Positions 1 to 7,158 of a DNA stretch of 64,000 bases are shown in pieces; the first letter of the stretch is position 1, and every line of letters begins with the position of its first letter. Position numbers and translations under genes: made by a program. The stretch is from Granulicella aggregans. Its GTDB lineage: Bacteria; Acidobacteriota; Terriglobia; Terriglobales; Acidobacteriaceae. The DNA lies in contig NZ_JACHIP010000003.1 in the NCBI RefSeq assembly GCF_014203275.1, positions 62,001 through 126,000 of the forward strand, read 5' to 3'. Below the pieces are notes generated by a model. The model ran no database searches and was not told the DNA's origin. It worked only from the letters and a program-made list of their open reading frames with translations.

Positions 1-40
1 CGAGCTAATCGTTTGATTCTTCTGTTGTGGGCGGTGTCTC

Positions 41-190
41 ATGCTTGAGATTCGCACCGGTAAGATCGGAATTCCACAGCCCTCAGGTTTGGGAGTGAAT
101 TCCCGAAATCCCACGCGCCCTCGCTCAGCTAGTGACTACCCGGCACATCGGGGAGACCGCCGTGGAAACGCCGGGAGTTGCGCCAAATGA
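41..190 (+). CDS. small hypothetical ORF (49 aa) overlapping the next gene
   Basis: An ATG-initiated frame of 49 codons rich in Arg, Pro and Gly. Its TGA stop overlaps the ATG at 187 as ATGA, the usual layout of translationally coupled phage genes, and this is the main reason to list it. There is no recognisable domain and only a weak GGGCGG-type ribosome site upstream. It may instead be a leader peptide or chance reading frame. An incomplete frame entering from the left edge (stop at 46-48) could be the tail of an upstream gene, but it is too short to judge. Confidence 0.3.
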   Translation: MLEIRTGKIGIPQPSGLGVNSRNPTRPRSASDYPAHRGDRRGNAGSCAK

Positions 191-1203
191 ACAAGAGCCC
201 AGCATTCCAGTTTTACGCGGCTGAATGGTTGGCTGATGAGAAGGTGTCTCTTATGACGCTCGAAGAAGAGGGCGCATACATCCGTCTCGTCGCGTATTGC
301 TGGCGAGAGGGAAGTATTCCGGCCGATCTCGAGATGCTATCGCGGCTTTGTAAGGGAGCCTCAAGCAATTCGGTAAGGGTGGTTACATCTTGCTTCAAGC
401 AACACCCGACCGACCCGTTGCGCTTGGTGCATAAGCGACTCGAGTCCGAGGCCGCGAAGCAAAAAGAGTGGCGCGCTAAATCGGCAGATGGCGGCCGGCG
501 GAGCGCGGAAAAGCGCTGGGGGGCACGTTCAGATGCGAATTCTGTCGATATCGGTAAGAGTGCTGTAACCACCCCTATAAGCACCCCTTCGACGTTGGTT
601 CAACCAAACGGTAACTCTTCGTCTTCTTCTTCATCTTCAATAAATACAAAGACTGTTCATCACAATGCTTCGCGCGATCAAGCGATTGAGCGTATCTACA
701 GTGCTTACCCTCGCAAGGTTGGTAAGTCGAAGGCTCTTGATGCGATCCTCCGGTCGGTACGCAGCCTCCAGGCTGGGAACGACTGGCCGAAGCAGTCAGA
801 GGCCGAAGCTCTCGAATTTCTTTACGACAAGGTTGTGAGTTTTGCGCGCTCGCCTTCGGGACAGGCGGGCGAATTTACGCCACACCCGGCGACGTGGTTC
901 AACGCGGGACGGTATCTCGACGACCCGAAAGAGTGGCAACGAGGCAAGGACCAACAAGGGGGCAACAGTGAGGCGAATCGGAATGGAAGACCTAGACAAT
1001 CTCCTGCAGTCGAAAGAGGCGAACGCTCTCGAGCGGGAATCAAAGCGGCGTTTGACGCACTCCGAGGTGACGCAGTTGGAGATGCTGATTACGCAGACGA
1101 GGGACTATTACCCAGGTCAGGAACTGCCGGAAGAGACATCGAGGGTGTGGGCTCCAGCGCTGGCGGCGTTCGCTTTGAAGTATGGGATGGACGCGCTTCG
1201 TAA
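187..1203 (+). CDS. DUF1376 domain protein, phage replication-type
   Basis: The N-terminal 90 residues fit DUF1376: KSPAFQFYAAEWL, then MTLEEEGAYIRL, YCWREGSIP and LSRLC. This family is found in prophage replication modules, often beside helicase loaders. A Ser-rich linker (about residues 138-152) separates it from a C-terminal helical part (AYPRKVGKSKAL, HPATWFNAGRYL) seen in phage replication proteins. The ATG at 187 is preferred over the TTG at 178 because GGGAG lies 9 bases upstream and the preceding small ORF ends in an ATGA overlap. Its last 236 bases overlap the next gene in another frame. The exact biochemical role is not established. Confidence 0.75.
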   Translation: MNKSPAFQFYAAEWLADEKVSLMTLEEEGAYIRLVAYCWREGSIPADLEMLSRLCKGASSNSVRVVTSCFKQHPTDPLRLVHKRLESEAAKQKEWRAKSADGGRRSAEKRWGARSDANSVDIGKSAVTTPISTPSTLVQPNGNSSSSSSSSINTKTVHHNASRDQAIERIYSAYPRKVGKSKALDAILRSVRSLQAGNDWPKQSEAEALEFLYDKVVSFARSPSGQAGEFTPHPATWFNAGRYLDDPKEWQRGKDQQGGNSEANRNGRPRQSPAVERGERSRAGIKAAFDALRGDAVGDADYADEGLLPRSGTAGRDIEGVGSSAGGVRFEVWDGRAS

Positions 1204-1399
1204 AGCGCTGGTTGACCACATGGCCGAAGAGGAATTCCTGCCGCATCCGGTGGGCATACGTAAGCGGCTTGAAGCTAAGGCAGCGGGAGATGGTATGCGC
1301 AGCTCGGCGCTCAAGTACATGCGCGAGCAGGCCGAGGCGAAGGCGATTTGGGAGCGAGAACGCAAGGAAGAGAAGCGCTCCGAGGAACACGCAGCTTAG
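968..1399 (+). CDS. putative phage replication protein, helicase-loader-like
   Basis: This 143-residue acidic/helical protein overlaps the end of the DUF1376 gene by 236 bases in a different frame. The GTG at 968 is chosen because AAGGGGG (956-962) sits 5 bases upstream; the ATG at 983 is the alternative. The segment W-x-P-x-L-A-A-F-A-x-K-Y-G followed by ALRKALVDHM and EEFLPHPVGIRKRLEAKA resembles phage replicative-helicase loader or inhibitor proteins, in which a conserved Trp and a FxP-x-P-x-x-I motif recur. The C-terminus is highly charged (ERERKEEKRSEEHAA) and probably coiled. The assignment is by pattern and position only. Confidence 0.55.
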   Translation: MRRIGMEDLDNLLQSKEANALERESKRRLTHSEVTQLEMLITQTRDYYPGQELPEETSRVWAPALAAFALKYGMDALRKALVDHMAEEEFLPHPVGIRKRLEAKAAGDGMRSSALKYMREQAEAKAIWERERKEEKRSEEHAA

Positions 1400-1425
1400 C
1401 GGCGGCGGGATACGAGAGGTGAGGC

Positions 1426-1917
1426 GTGGAAGCGACAGACAACGGAATACGCAGAATACCCGGACACCCGAACTATGGATGCATGGAAGAGGGAACGGTG
1501 TGGTCCATTGTGCGAGGTGGCGAGTGGAGACGCCTTGCCACGTCACCATGTTCAACCGGTTATCTCAAGGTGAAGCTTGGACACGGCGAGACGTTCATGG
1601 TTCATACGTTGGTTGCGTTTACGTTCATCGGAAAGCGTCCTCGGGGCAAGGTCATCGGCTTCAAGGATGGGAACAAGCTTCACCTCGCCGCCAGCAACCT
1701 CCAGTACGTGACCGAGAGTAAGAGGAATGCGCGTGCCTGGGAGCGCGGTGTGCAGAGCGCTGGATGGAGCAAACGCAGGAAGACGCTGAGGCGGTTGGGC
1801 TATGAGACGTTCGGCAAGTCGGGCAGCTATCCCGGTAAGCCTGGGAGACGGGTGAAGCATGGCAGGCACAGACCCGGGATTCCAAGAGGGCACGCTGTGT
1901 CAGTGCAGCGTGCGTGA
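1426..1917 (+). CDS. HNH_3-like homing endonuclease family protein, catalytic His missing
   Basis: A 163-residue protein with the layout of phage HNH_3/NUMOD4 proteins: an N-terminal IPGHPNYGCMEEGTVWSI segment, then VHTLVAFTFIGKRP, DGNKL and NLQYVTESKRNAR. In the family the second part normally reads V-N-H-x-D-G-N-K. Here the Asn-His pair is Gly78-Phe79, so the general-base His is absent although Asp81 and Asn91 remain. The C-terminal 60 residues are Arg/Lys/Gly rich and probably bind DNA. The start is the GTG at 1426, behind GAGAGG. HNH proteins often sit beside terminases and assist packaging; this copy may be inactive or DNA-binding only. Confidence 0.65.
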   Translation: MEATDNGIRRIPGHPNYGCMEEGTVWSIVRGGEWRRLATSPCSTGYLKVKLGHGETFMVHTLVAFTFIGKRPRGKVIGFKDGNKLHLAASNLQYVTESKRNARAWERGVQSAGWSKRRKTLRRLGYETFGKSGSYPGKPGRRVKHGRHRPGIPRGHAVSVQRA

Positions 1918-1949
1918 CTCGGAACGAGTTCGTTCCGCCGTTCCGAGTC
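1916..1949. repeat. nested inverted repeat after the HNH gene
   Basis: GACTCGGAACG (1916-1926) and CGTTCCGAGTC (1939-1949) form a perfect 11-bp stem. Inside it, CGGAACGA (1920-1927) can pair instead with TCGTTCCG (1930-1937). The motif CGGAACG/CGTTCCG thus occurs three times and allows two mutually exclusive hairpins. There is no T-run after either, so a simple Rho-independent terminator is unlikely; an operator or regulatory RNA structure is possible. It overlaps the HNH stop codon. Confidence 0.6.
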
Positions 1950-2124
1950 AGACATCGCGAGGTATGATACGTCGCAAGTCATTGCAACCAACGGCAAAAG
2001 GTACTCCGCCGACCTTCGCTTTTGCGGGTGACGCGGTACCCCTCAACATCCCTAGCGCCAGCATTTTTTGGCAACCGTTCCGTTTCTGACCAGGTAGTTC
2101 CAATTTTCAAGCGAAAGGAAGCCG

Positions 2125-2514
2125 ATGAGCCAGAGCTCACAGGAGTTGATTACCGAGATCGAGCTTGCGGAGCGTCTGGGCGTGAGTACGAGACAAGTCC
2201 GTAACTATCTCAAAAATGACAGTTTGCCGCATATTGGAGATGGGAGAGGTAGACGTTTCGAGTGGCTCAAAGTCTTGGAGTGGTACCTGCTTTACCGCGT
2301 CGCGATTTCCGGAACGGGCGGAAACCAAAGGGATGTCTTGGCAGAAAAGCTCGCTGAAATCCGGAACTCTGCGGCCAGCAGAGCCGAAGCTCTCGCGGCA
2401 GACACACACAGACGGATTCTGCAACGTGAGACTGCAGGTTTGAAGCTCCAGATGGAGGAACTGAGACGAGTCAGAGGTGTCGGGAGCCGTCGACTTAGAC
2501 CGCGAGGTCGCTAA
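2125..2514 (+). CDS. Nu1-like terminase small subunit / winged HTH DNA-binding protein
   Basis: The 129-residue product starts with a MerR-like/excisionase-type helix-turn-helix (TEIELAERLGVSTRQVRNYL, about residues 10-29) followed by a wing (IGDGRGRRFEW) and a long helical C-terminal half. This is the shape of phage lambda Nu1-type small terminase subunits, which recognise the packaging site and recruit the large ATPase subunit. A good ribosome site (AAAGGAAG) precedes the ATG. No large terminase follows, which is unusual. The C-terminus (RRLRPRGR) is short and may have been truncated by a frameshift. It could also be an unrelated regulatory HTH protein. Confidence 0.55.
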   Translation: MSQSSQELITEIELAERLGVSTRQVRNYLKNDSLPHIGDGRGRRFEWLKVLEWYLLYRVAISGTGGNQRDVLAEKLAEIRNSAASRAEALAADTHRRILQRETAGLKLQMEELRRVRGVGSRRLRPRGR

Positions 2515-2593
2515 CCGGTTTGAAGGGCGCTGTGGGCCGAACGGAACGCGCTTCGTGGGTGACGTTGGAGCATTTGAACCAAGGAGGTTTCGC

Positions 2594-3970
2594 TTGGCCG
2601 GTAGGATCAAGAGTCGCAAAGCACGCCGTCGCGCCATCGCACGGAAACGCATGACAGATGGGGCCGCCCAAACGGCCATCGGGCCGTTGGCGGCTCCCGT
2701 GTTCGGGCGAGCAAGCCGCGTCGTGCTCAACTCTGGAGAGCATGTGGCGGTGCGGTACGCGGTAATGGAGGCGGACGCGCTCATTACCTCCCACCGAGGC
2801 CTGCTGTACGAGCGAGACCCCCGATACCCATCCTCCGCACAACCCCGTGATTACAAGGCCGAGAAAACGCTACAGCTCGCAGTTCAGGTTCGGGCGCAAC
2901 GGCTCGACCCTTGGCAGGTGCTGACCGATAGCGTCCTTCCTGTTGACGGGCCGCCCATCGTGCGACGTGACGGCGTCGTCCTTTCAGGTAACGGGCGCAC
3001 GCAGAGTATGCGCCTGGCAATGAGGGAAGGGCTCTATGGCGAGGTTCGCTCGGCCATCTTTGAGCGAGCGGGCTGGTTTGGGTTCGATGGCGAAGCTGCC
3101 AAGGCGTTCCGCGAGCCTGTCCTGGTTCGCATGACTGAAAAGGACGTGACGGACGACGGGCTGCTCGCCCGCTATGGCGTAGAGATGAATCGTGACCCCG
3201 GCCAGGGTATGAGTGCGATTGAGCAGTCCGTGGGCTTGGCGCGACTGATGGATGCGCATACGGTTGCAAGGCTCGCTTCGATTGCAGCGGAGACGCCGGA
3301 CGGCTGCACAGCCCGCGAGTTTATGAAGCGGCAGGCCGGTCGCATCGCCAGGGTGCTTGTTGAATCCGGTCTGATCGATCAATGCAAACAAAGCGAATGC
3401 TTCGCCGAGACTGGTGACCTTACGGAGACCGCCAAGGATATCGTCGAGAACGTCCTCGCTGGCATAGCCGTCTCAGACATCGACGTGCTGAGGAAAGCTA
3501 GTCTGTCGACGCAAGACAGGCTGTCTCGTGCCGGTGTCGAGTTCCTACGAATCAAGAGTGCAGGGCCAACCTGGGACGTTTCGAGATTCAATCTTGAAGC
3601 CGTGCGCCTCAAGACGGAAGCGGAGAACAACTCAGCCATCCTTCGCGGTATGCGGCCACGAAAAGGGGAATCTAACTCACTCGTTGAGAAGCTGCTCCAT
3701 CCCGAGCGCTTCTACGGGGCTCAGAGCCGATTTGCAGGCGAGGCATGGAAAGCGCATCCAGCGAGTGAAGCGTTGGCTATGGCTCTGGAGCTTGCCCCTC
3801 GCGAGTATGTGGCCCTGCTGTCCTCCTTCGCCACCCGTTGCGAAAGTAACGAAAGCCTGTTCCGGAATGTCCATCCCGCCGAGGTCTTCAGCGCGACTAT
3901 CGGGCGGTATCGCAACGGCAGAGGCGTTCTGCAGTGGTATATCCCCTTGGAAGCGGAAGATTGGAGCTGA
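2594..3970 (+). CDS. ddrB-like ParB-superfamily domain protein
   Basis: Residues 36-180 match the ddrB-like ParB superfamily domain seen in phages and mobile elements: VRYAVMEADALITSH, YPSSAQPRDY, the DGPPIVRRDGVVLSGNGR core, and PVLVRM. The GNGR motif corresponds to the ParB GxxR-type nucleotide-binding loop. The remaining C-terminal 270 residues are helical and also fit this family's longer proteins. The TTG at 2594 is preferred because a perfect AAGGAGG (2581-2587) lies 6 bases upstream; the frame is open back to a GTG at 2477 without such a site. The family is usually a module in large polyvalent proteins, so the stand-alone form is notable. Its function in DNA metabolism is inferred. Confidence 0.7.
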   Translation: MAGRIKSRKARRRAIARKRMTDGAAQTAIGPLAAPVFGRASRVVLNSGEHVAVRYAVMEADALITSHRGLLYERDPRYPSSAQPRDYKAEKTLQLAVQVRAQRLDPWQVLTDSVLPVDGPPIVRRDGVVLSGNGRTQSMRLAMREGLYGEVRSAIFERAGWFGFDGEAAKAFREPVLVRMTEKDVTDDGLLARYGVEMNRDPGQGMSAIEQSVGLARLMDAHTVARLASIAAETPDGCTAREFMKRQAGRIARVLVESGLIDQCKQSECFAETGDLTETAKDIVENVLAGIAVSDIDVLRKASLSTQDRLSRAGVEFLRIKSAGPTWDVSRFNLEAVRLKTEAENNSAILRGMRPRKGESNSLVEKLLHPERFYGAQSRFAGEAWKAHPASEALAMALELAPREYVALLSSFATRCESNESLFRNVHPAEVFSATIGRYRNGRGVLQWYIPLEAEDWS

Positions 3971-3975
3971 CCTAG

Positions 3976-4659
3976 ATGCCTGCACTTGGATTCAAGATCG
4001 ATATCTCGGGCTACGTTGAGGAGGTCGAGCAAGCCCGCTCGCGAGACGTCCCCTTCGCCACCGCGAAGGCGCTCACCCGCACCGCCCAGGACATACAGAG
4101 CGAGGTGCGCCGCGATTTGCAACGCGACTTCACGCTCCGGAACAACTGGACGCAGCAAGGCGTGAAGATCACGCCCGCGCAAAAGCTCTCCTGGCCCATC
4201 ACCGCCGAGGTATACACGGACACCGGAAACAATCAGGGAGCCGTCGACTACCTGGAGGCCCAGGAAGACGGCGGCGACAAGGTGCCACATCAGGGGCACA
4301 GTTATCTCGCGATCCCGACACAGCAACTCCGCTCGCTTACAGGAAACGGCGTCATCCCGGCCCCGCTCCGGCCGCGCGAACTGCTCGCGGAGTTTACCGG
4401 AACGCACGTCGGTCGCCGGTCAAAGAAAGACGTTCGCACGCCGAAGGCACTCCAGTTTGTCGGCTTCAAACAAATGATTCGCGGGAAACTCTTCATCATG
4501 GGACGCCGCCCCGAGAGCGAGAAAGATGCAATACCGCTTTACCTTCTCGTTCCCGATGCCCACATCAAACCCGTACTCGCAATGGAGCAGACCGCCGAAA
4601 AGGTCGCCGAGGCCCGCTTTGATACCCATTGGGATGACGCCTGGAGCGAAATCTCTTAG
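3976..4659 (+). CDS. phage tail/minor-tail-like protein
   Basis: A 227-residue protein beginning 5 bases after the ddrB-like gene, so probably in the same transcript. The N-terminal part has a helical A-K-A-L-T-R-T-A-Q-D-I-Q-x-E-V segment followed by DFTLRNNW and a beta-rich half (TAEVYTD, SYLAIPT, PLYLLVPD). This layout is seen in small phage tail-completion or minor tail proteins, in which the helix packs on a tube-forming sheet. There are no membrane segments or signal peptide. The assignment to a tail protein rests on overall pattern and context, and it should be read as phage structural, probably. Confidence 0.5.
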   Translation: MPALGFKIDISGYVEEVEQARSRDVPFATAKALTRTAQDIQSEVRRDLQRDFTLRNNWTQQGVKITPAQKLSWPITAEVYTDTGNNQGAVDYLEAQEDGGDKVPHQGHSYLAIPTQQLRSLTGNGVIPAPLRPRELLAEFTGTHVGRRSKKDVRTPKALQFVGFKQMIRGKLFIMGRRPESEKDAIPLYLLVPDAHIKPVLAMEQTAEKVAEARFDTHWDDAWSEIS

Positions 4660-4864
4660 CCGTTCATCTGTTGACCCCGAAAGAGTGGGCGGCACCACTC
4701 CGAGCTTCCCACTGGACGGCATCGAGGTGGCTTTCGCACGGCAAGTTACGTCGCGTGAAGGCTGGGTGAAGGACGCTAATAGCGAGAGCTGACCTGGAGG
4801 CGTTCTTGCGCCGTGACCAACGCACGCGTGCGGAGTCGGTCTGAGCCAGGTGATGCCGGTAGAC

Positions 4865-5065
4865 CTATACAAAATTCTCAATAACCTTTCGTGAAAACCG
4901 CCAACTTGAGCCGATCTGCTTACCGGGAATTTGACCTTTAGTGGCCCAGGTTATAACGGTCTTGTGAGAGAGGCGGAGGTATTCGGCCACCTCTTTGGCG
5001 GTCATGATGTCTTGCAGAACGGGCTCAGGTCGCGGTTCTCCATGCGGCGTCGCTTTGGTCTTCAT
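4865..5065 (-). CDS. excisionase-family helix-turn-helix protein
   Basis: A 66-residue protein consisting almost wholly of the HTH_17/excisionase fold: IMTAKEVAEYLRLSHKTVITW (residues 20-40) as helix-turn-helix, then KGQIPGKQIGSSWRFSR as the beta-hairpin wing. Proteins of this type bind DNA at attachment sites to direct excision or act as small repressors. It faces the phage genes and lies alone on the minus strand. A second protein of the same fold lies 1.8 kb away beside the integrase, so which one is the true Xis cannot be told. Confidence 0.75.
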   Translation of the reverse strand: MKTKATPHGEPRPEPVLQDIMTAKEVAEYLRLSHKTVITWATKGQIPGKQIGSSWRFSRKVIENFV

Positions 5066-5144
5066 ACCAACCCAACGTACAACAAGAAGCGCGACGCGTC
5101 GACGCCTATGCGTTCGATCCCGGCAGAGCTTCCTCTTGAAGCGC

Positions 5145-5834
5145 CTATCGGTACAGCGGGATGGGCTGACACCTTCGCGCGAGGGAAAGGCCAGTTTCAG
5201 ATAATGCTGTTTTTCGCGAATTACCGCCGGAACGAAATTGCAAGGGCGAGGCCGGGTTCATTGGTTGGACTGTGGCGTAGTGAAGTCGCACTCCGCAATA
5301 CACACAAGGGGTCTCGTGAATCACAAAGTCTGCTGCTTCAACCCAGAGCGAGAACGCTCTCAAGCAGCCGGAACAGCTGATTAGCACCTGCGCCCGAAGA
5401 GAAGCGTCGCGTTCTGTCGGGGATATCCATATTGGTATGGCCGAACTGTTTCGATCTCTCGATCCTGTATCCGGCTGAGACGCGTTCTGCATGATCTCGA
5501 AGAGGTATGTGAGGCCCGTGGCCTTGGCGTAATAGGCGTCCGCCGCGATGCCGTGCGGAACTCCCTGTCCCGCAAAGGCTCCTCTGGTGGCAATGACGTA
5601 GATGCCGGGTATGCGTCTTCGTACGACTGACAGAAGCTCGAAACCCGACATTCCCGGCATGTTCAGGTCGGAAAGCATAATATCCGGAGGCTCTGTCCTG
5701 ATCTGTTCCAGAGCCGTGAAGCCATCTTTGGCAGAGGAGACCTCGTGACCGCGCCCTACAAAGACCTGGGATAGCAATTCTCTCGTAACAGGCTCGTCCT
5801 CGACGATCAGTAGCGTTGGTTTTCGCTGAGTCAT
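5145..5834 (-). CDS. response regulator with C-terminal zinc-ribbon-like tail
   Basis: Residues 5-118 form a receiver domain: acidic pocket Glu12-Asp13, phosphoacceptor Asp56 in LSDLNMPGMSG, and Lys104 in YYAK. There is no DNA-binding output domain. Instead the C-terminal 100 residues hold paired cysteines (154/157 and 177/180), with spacing typical of a zinc ribbon, separated by a beta-rich stretch. It lies 42 bases downstream of the Crp/Fnr gene on the same strand, so they are probably co-transcribed. No histidine kinase is adjacent. The output mechanism (protein binding, or an RNA or metal site) is unknown. Confidence 0.8.
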   Translation of the reverse strand: MTQRKPTLLIVEDEPVTRELLSQVFVGRGHEVSSAKDGFTALEQIRTEPPDIMLSDLNMPGMSGFELLSVVRRRIPGIYVIATRGAFAGQGVPHGIAADAYYAKATGLTYLFEIMQNASQPDTGSRDRNSSAIPIWISPTERDASLRAQVLISCSGCLRAFSLWVEAADFVIHETPCVYCGVRLHYATVQPMNPASPLQFRSGGNSRKTALSETGLSLARRCQPIPLYR

Positions 5835-5876
5835 CTGTCATCTCCTCATTGGTTCAATTGTGCTCAAGTTCAAACG

Positions 5877-6632
5877 TCACAAAGACTTCAACTGTGCTCG
5901 CTTCTTCCCTACCGCTGAGAGGGCAGCTTGGCTGCGCTCCACGTCTGGCACTCGCCCCGAACCGTCTTCGGCTATTTGATCGTGCAGGACGACATTCAAA
6001 AGCGATTTGTGCACCTTGATCCGGCCGTTGTACTCAATAAATCCAAGCTTTCTGAACCGGTTCATGAAGAAGCTCACACGAGAGCGGGTGGTTCCGATCA
6101 TTTCGGCAAGCGTCTCCTGCGTGATCTTCGGAATGAGTGTTTCGGGATCTTCGGCCTTACCGAATTCAGCCATCAGAAGGAGAATCCGCGCGAGGCGCTT
6201 TTCACTTGAGTTGAAGAGTTGATCGACCAGGTCCGCTTGAATCCTCATGCTCCGCGCCAGCAAGAACTTGAGGAACAAGGCTGAAACCTCATGTTCCTCG
6301 TTCATGACGCGAATCATCTCTTCCCGTTCAATCTTCAGGGCTGTGCAGGCGGTGATCGCTGTAGCCGTCGCCATGCGGAGTCCGACGGGACCTGCGATTG
6401 ATTCCTCTCCAATGAAGTCGCCCGAGGCTAAAAGGGTGATAGTGGCTTCTTTGCCGGTCTTCGAGACAACCGTAAGCTTGGCCCGGCCTGTCCGCAGATA
6501 GAGGATGAAGTCGGCTGGCCCACCCTGGGCAAAGAAGTTCTCGCTTGGCTTGAGCTGAACGATCTTGCGCCCCAAACCTGCATTCGCGAGAAAGCTGGCG
6601 AGGTCGAATGCATCTGCAATTCGTGTTGTCAT
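5877..6632 (-). CDS. Crp/Fnr family transcriptional regulator
   Basis: The 251-residue product has a cyclic-nucleotide-binding-like beta roll (about residues 20-125; LYLRTGRAKLTVVSKTGKEATITLLASGDFIGEES), a long dimerisation helix, and a winged HTH (about 150-220; ETLAEMIGTTRSRVSFFMNRFRKLGFIEY). It has no Fnr-type N-terminal cysteine cluster, so oxygen sensing by an iron-sulfur cluster is unlikely. This type, with TTRSRVSFFMNRFRKLGFI, is common in Acidobacteriota. It sits inside the mobile region, upstream of the response regulator, and may control element or host genes. Confidence 0.85.
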   Translation of the reverse strand: MTTRIADAFDLASFLANAGLGRKIVQLKPSENFFAQGGPADFILYLRTGRAKLTVVSKTGKEATITLLASGDFIGEESIAGPVGLRMATATAITACTALKIEREEMIRVMNEEHEVSALFLKFLLARSMRIQADLVDQLFNSSEKRLARILLLMAEFGKAEDPETLIPKITQETLAEMIGTTRSRVSFFMNRFRKLGFIEYNGRIKVHKSLLNVVLHDQIAEDGSGRVPDVERSQAALSAVGKKRAQLKSL

Positions 6633-6898
6633 GTGTCGTTCTTCCGTGTGTGAGCGACGTTACATAAGCATCGCATCCCAGCGACGGGGCAATCTGTGCT
6701 GTTTTGCTCATTTGGTCGAGACTTCAAGCGGAATATCAACATCTTAGGCGCGCCAAAGGCGTCTAGGTGCCGCGCGGAAGAGGGAGGCAGCCTCATTTCC
6801 CAAACGACGAAGGTCTGCCGCGAGCGTATTCCGCATTGGGCGCGTATCTTGCCGCGTTTTGTATCGCGTTGCTAAAACCGGGACAGGGGAGGCAATAC

Positions 6899-7105
6899 AT
6901 GCACATTGCAAACGGGGATCTGTTGACCACGAAAGAAGCGGCGGAGTTACTGAGGGTGTCTCATTGGACCGTATCGGCATGGCTTTCAAAGGGCCAGTTG
7001 CCACGAGTAAAGGCTGGCGGACGAACTCTGATTGCGAAAGCCGATATTCAGGCATTCCTTACCCGTTCCCAATCGCCAAAGACGATAACGACAGAGCCGA
7101 TATAG
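6899..7105 (+). CDS. excisionase-family helix-turn-helix protein (candidate Xis)
   Basis: The 68-residue protein has the HTH_17 pattern GDLLTTKEAAELLRVSHWTV, then KGQLPRVKAGGRTLIAKADI as the wing. The ATG at 6899 is chosen over the longer open frame because AGGGGAGG lies a few bases upstream and the fold starts immediately after. It is 53 bases upstream of the integrase on the same strand, the usual position of a recombination directionality factor, so it is the better Xis candidate of the two in the island. Confidence 0.75.
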   Translation: MHIANGDLLTTKEAAELLRVSHWTVSAWLSKGQLPRVKAGGRTLIAKADIQAFLTRSQSPKTITTEPI

Positions 7106-7158
7106 TGGACGAGGCTGCCGTCGTAGATCAGTGACCACGGGGCGGCAAGGGGGTTGGG

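Noticed and set aside
2477..2593. GTG start at 2477 for the ddrB-like gene
   Set aside because: No ribosome site, overlap with the preceding gene, and a perfect AAGGAGG before the TTG at 2594.
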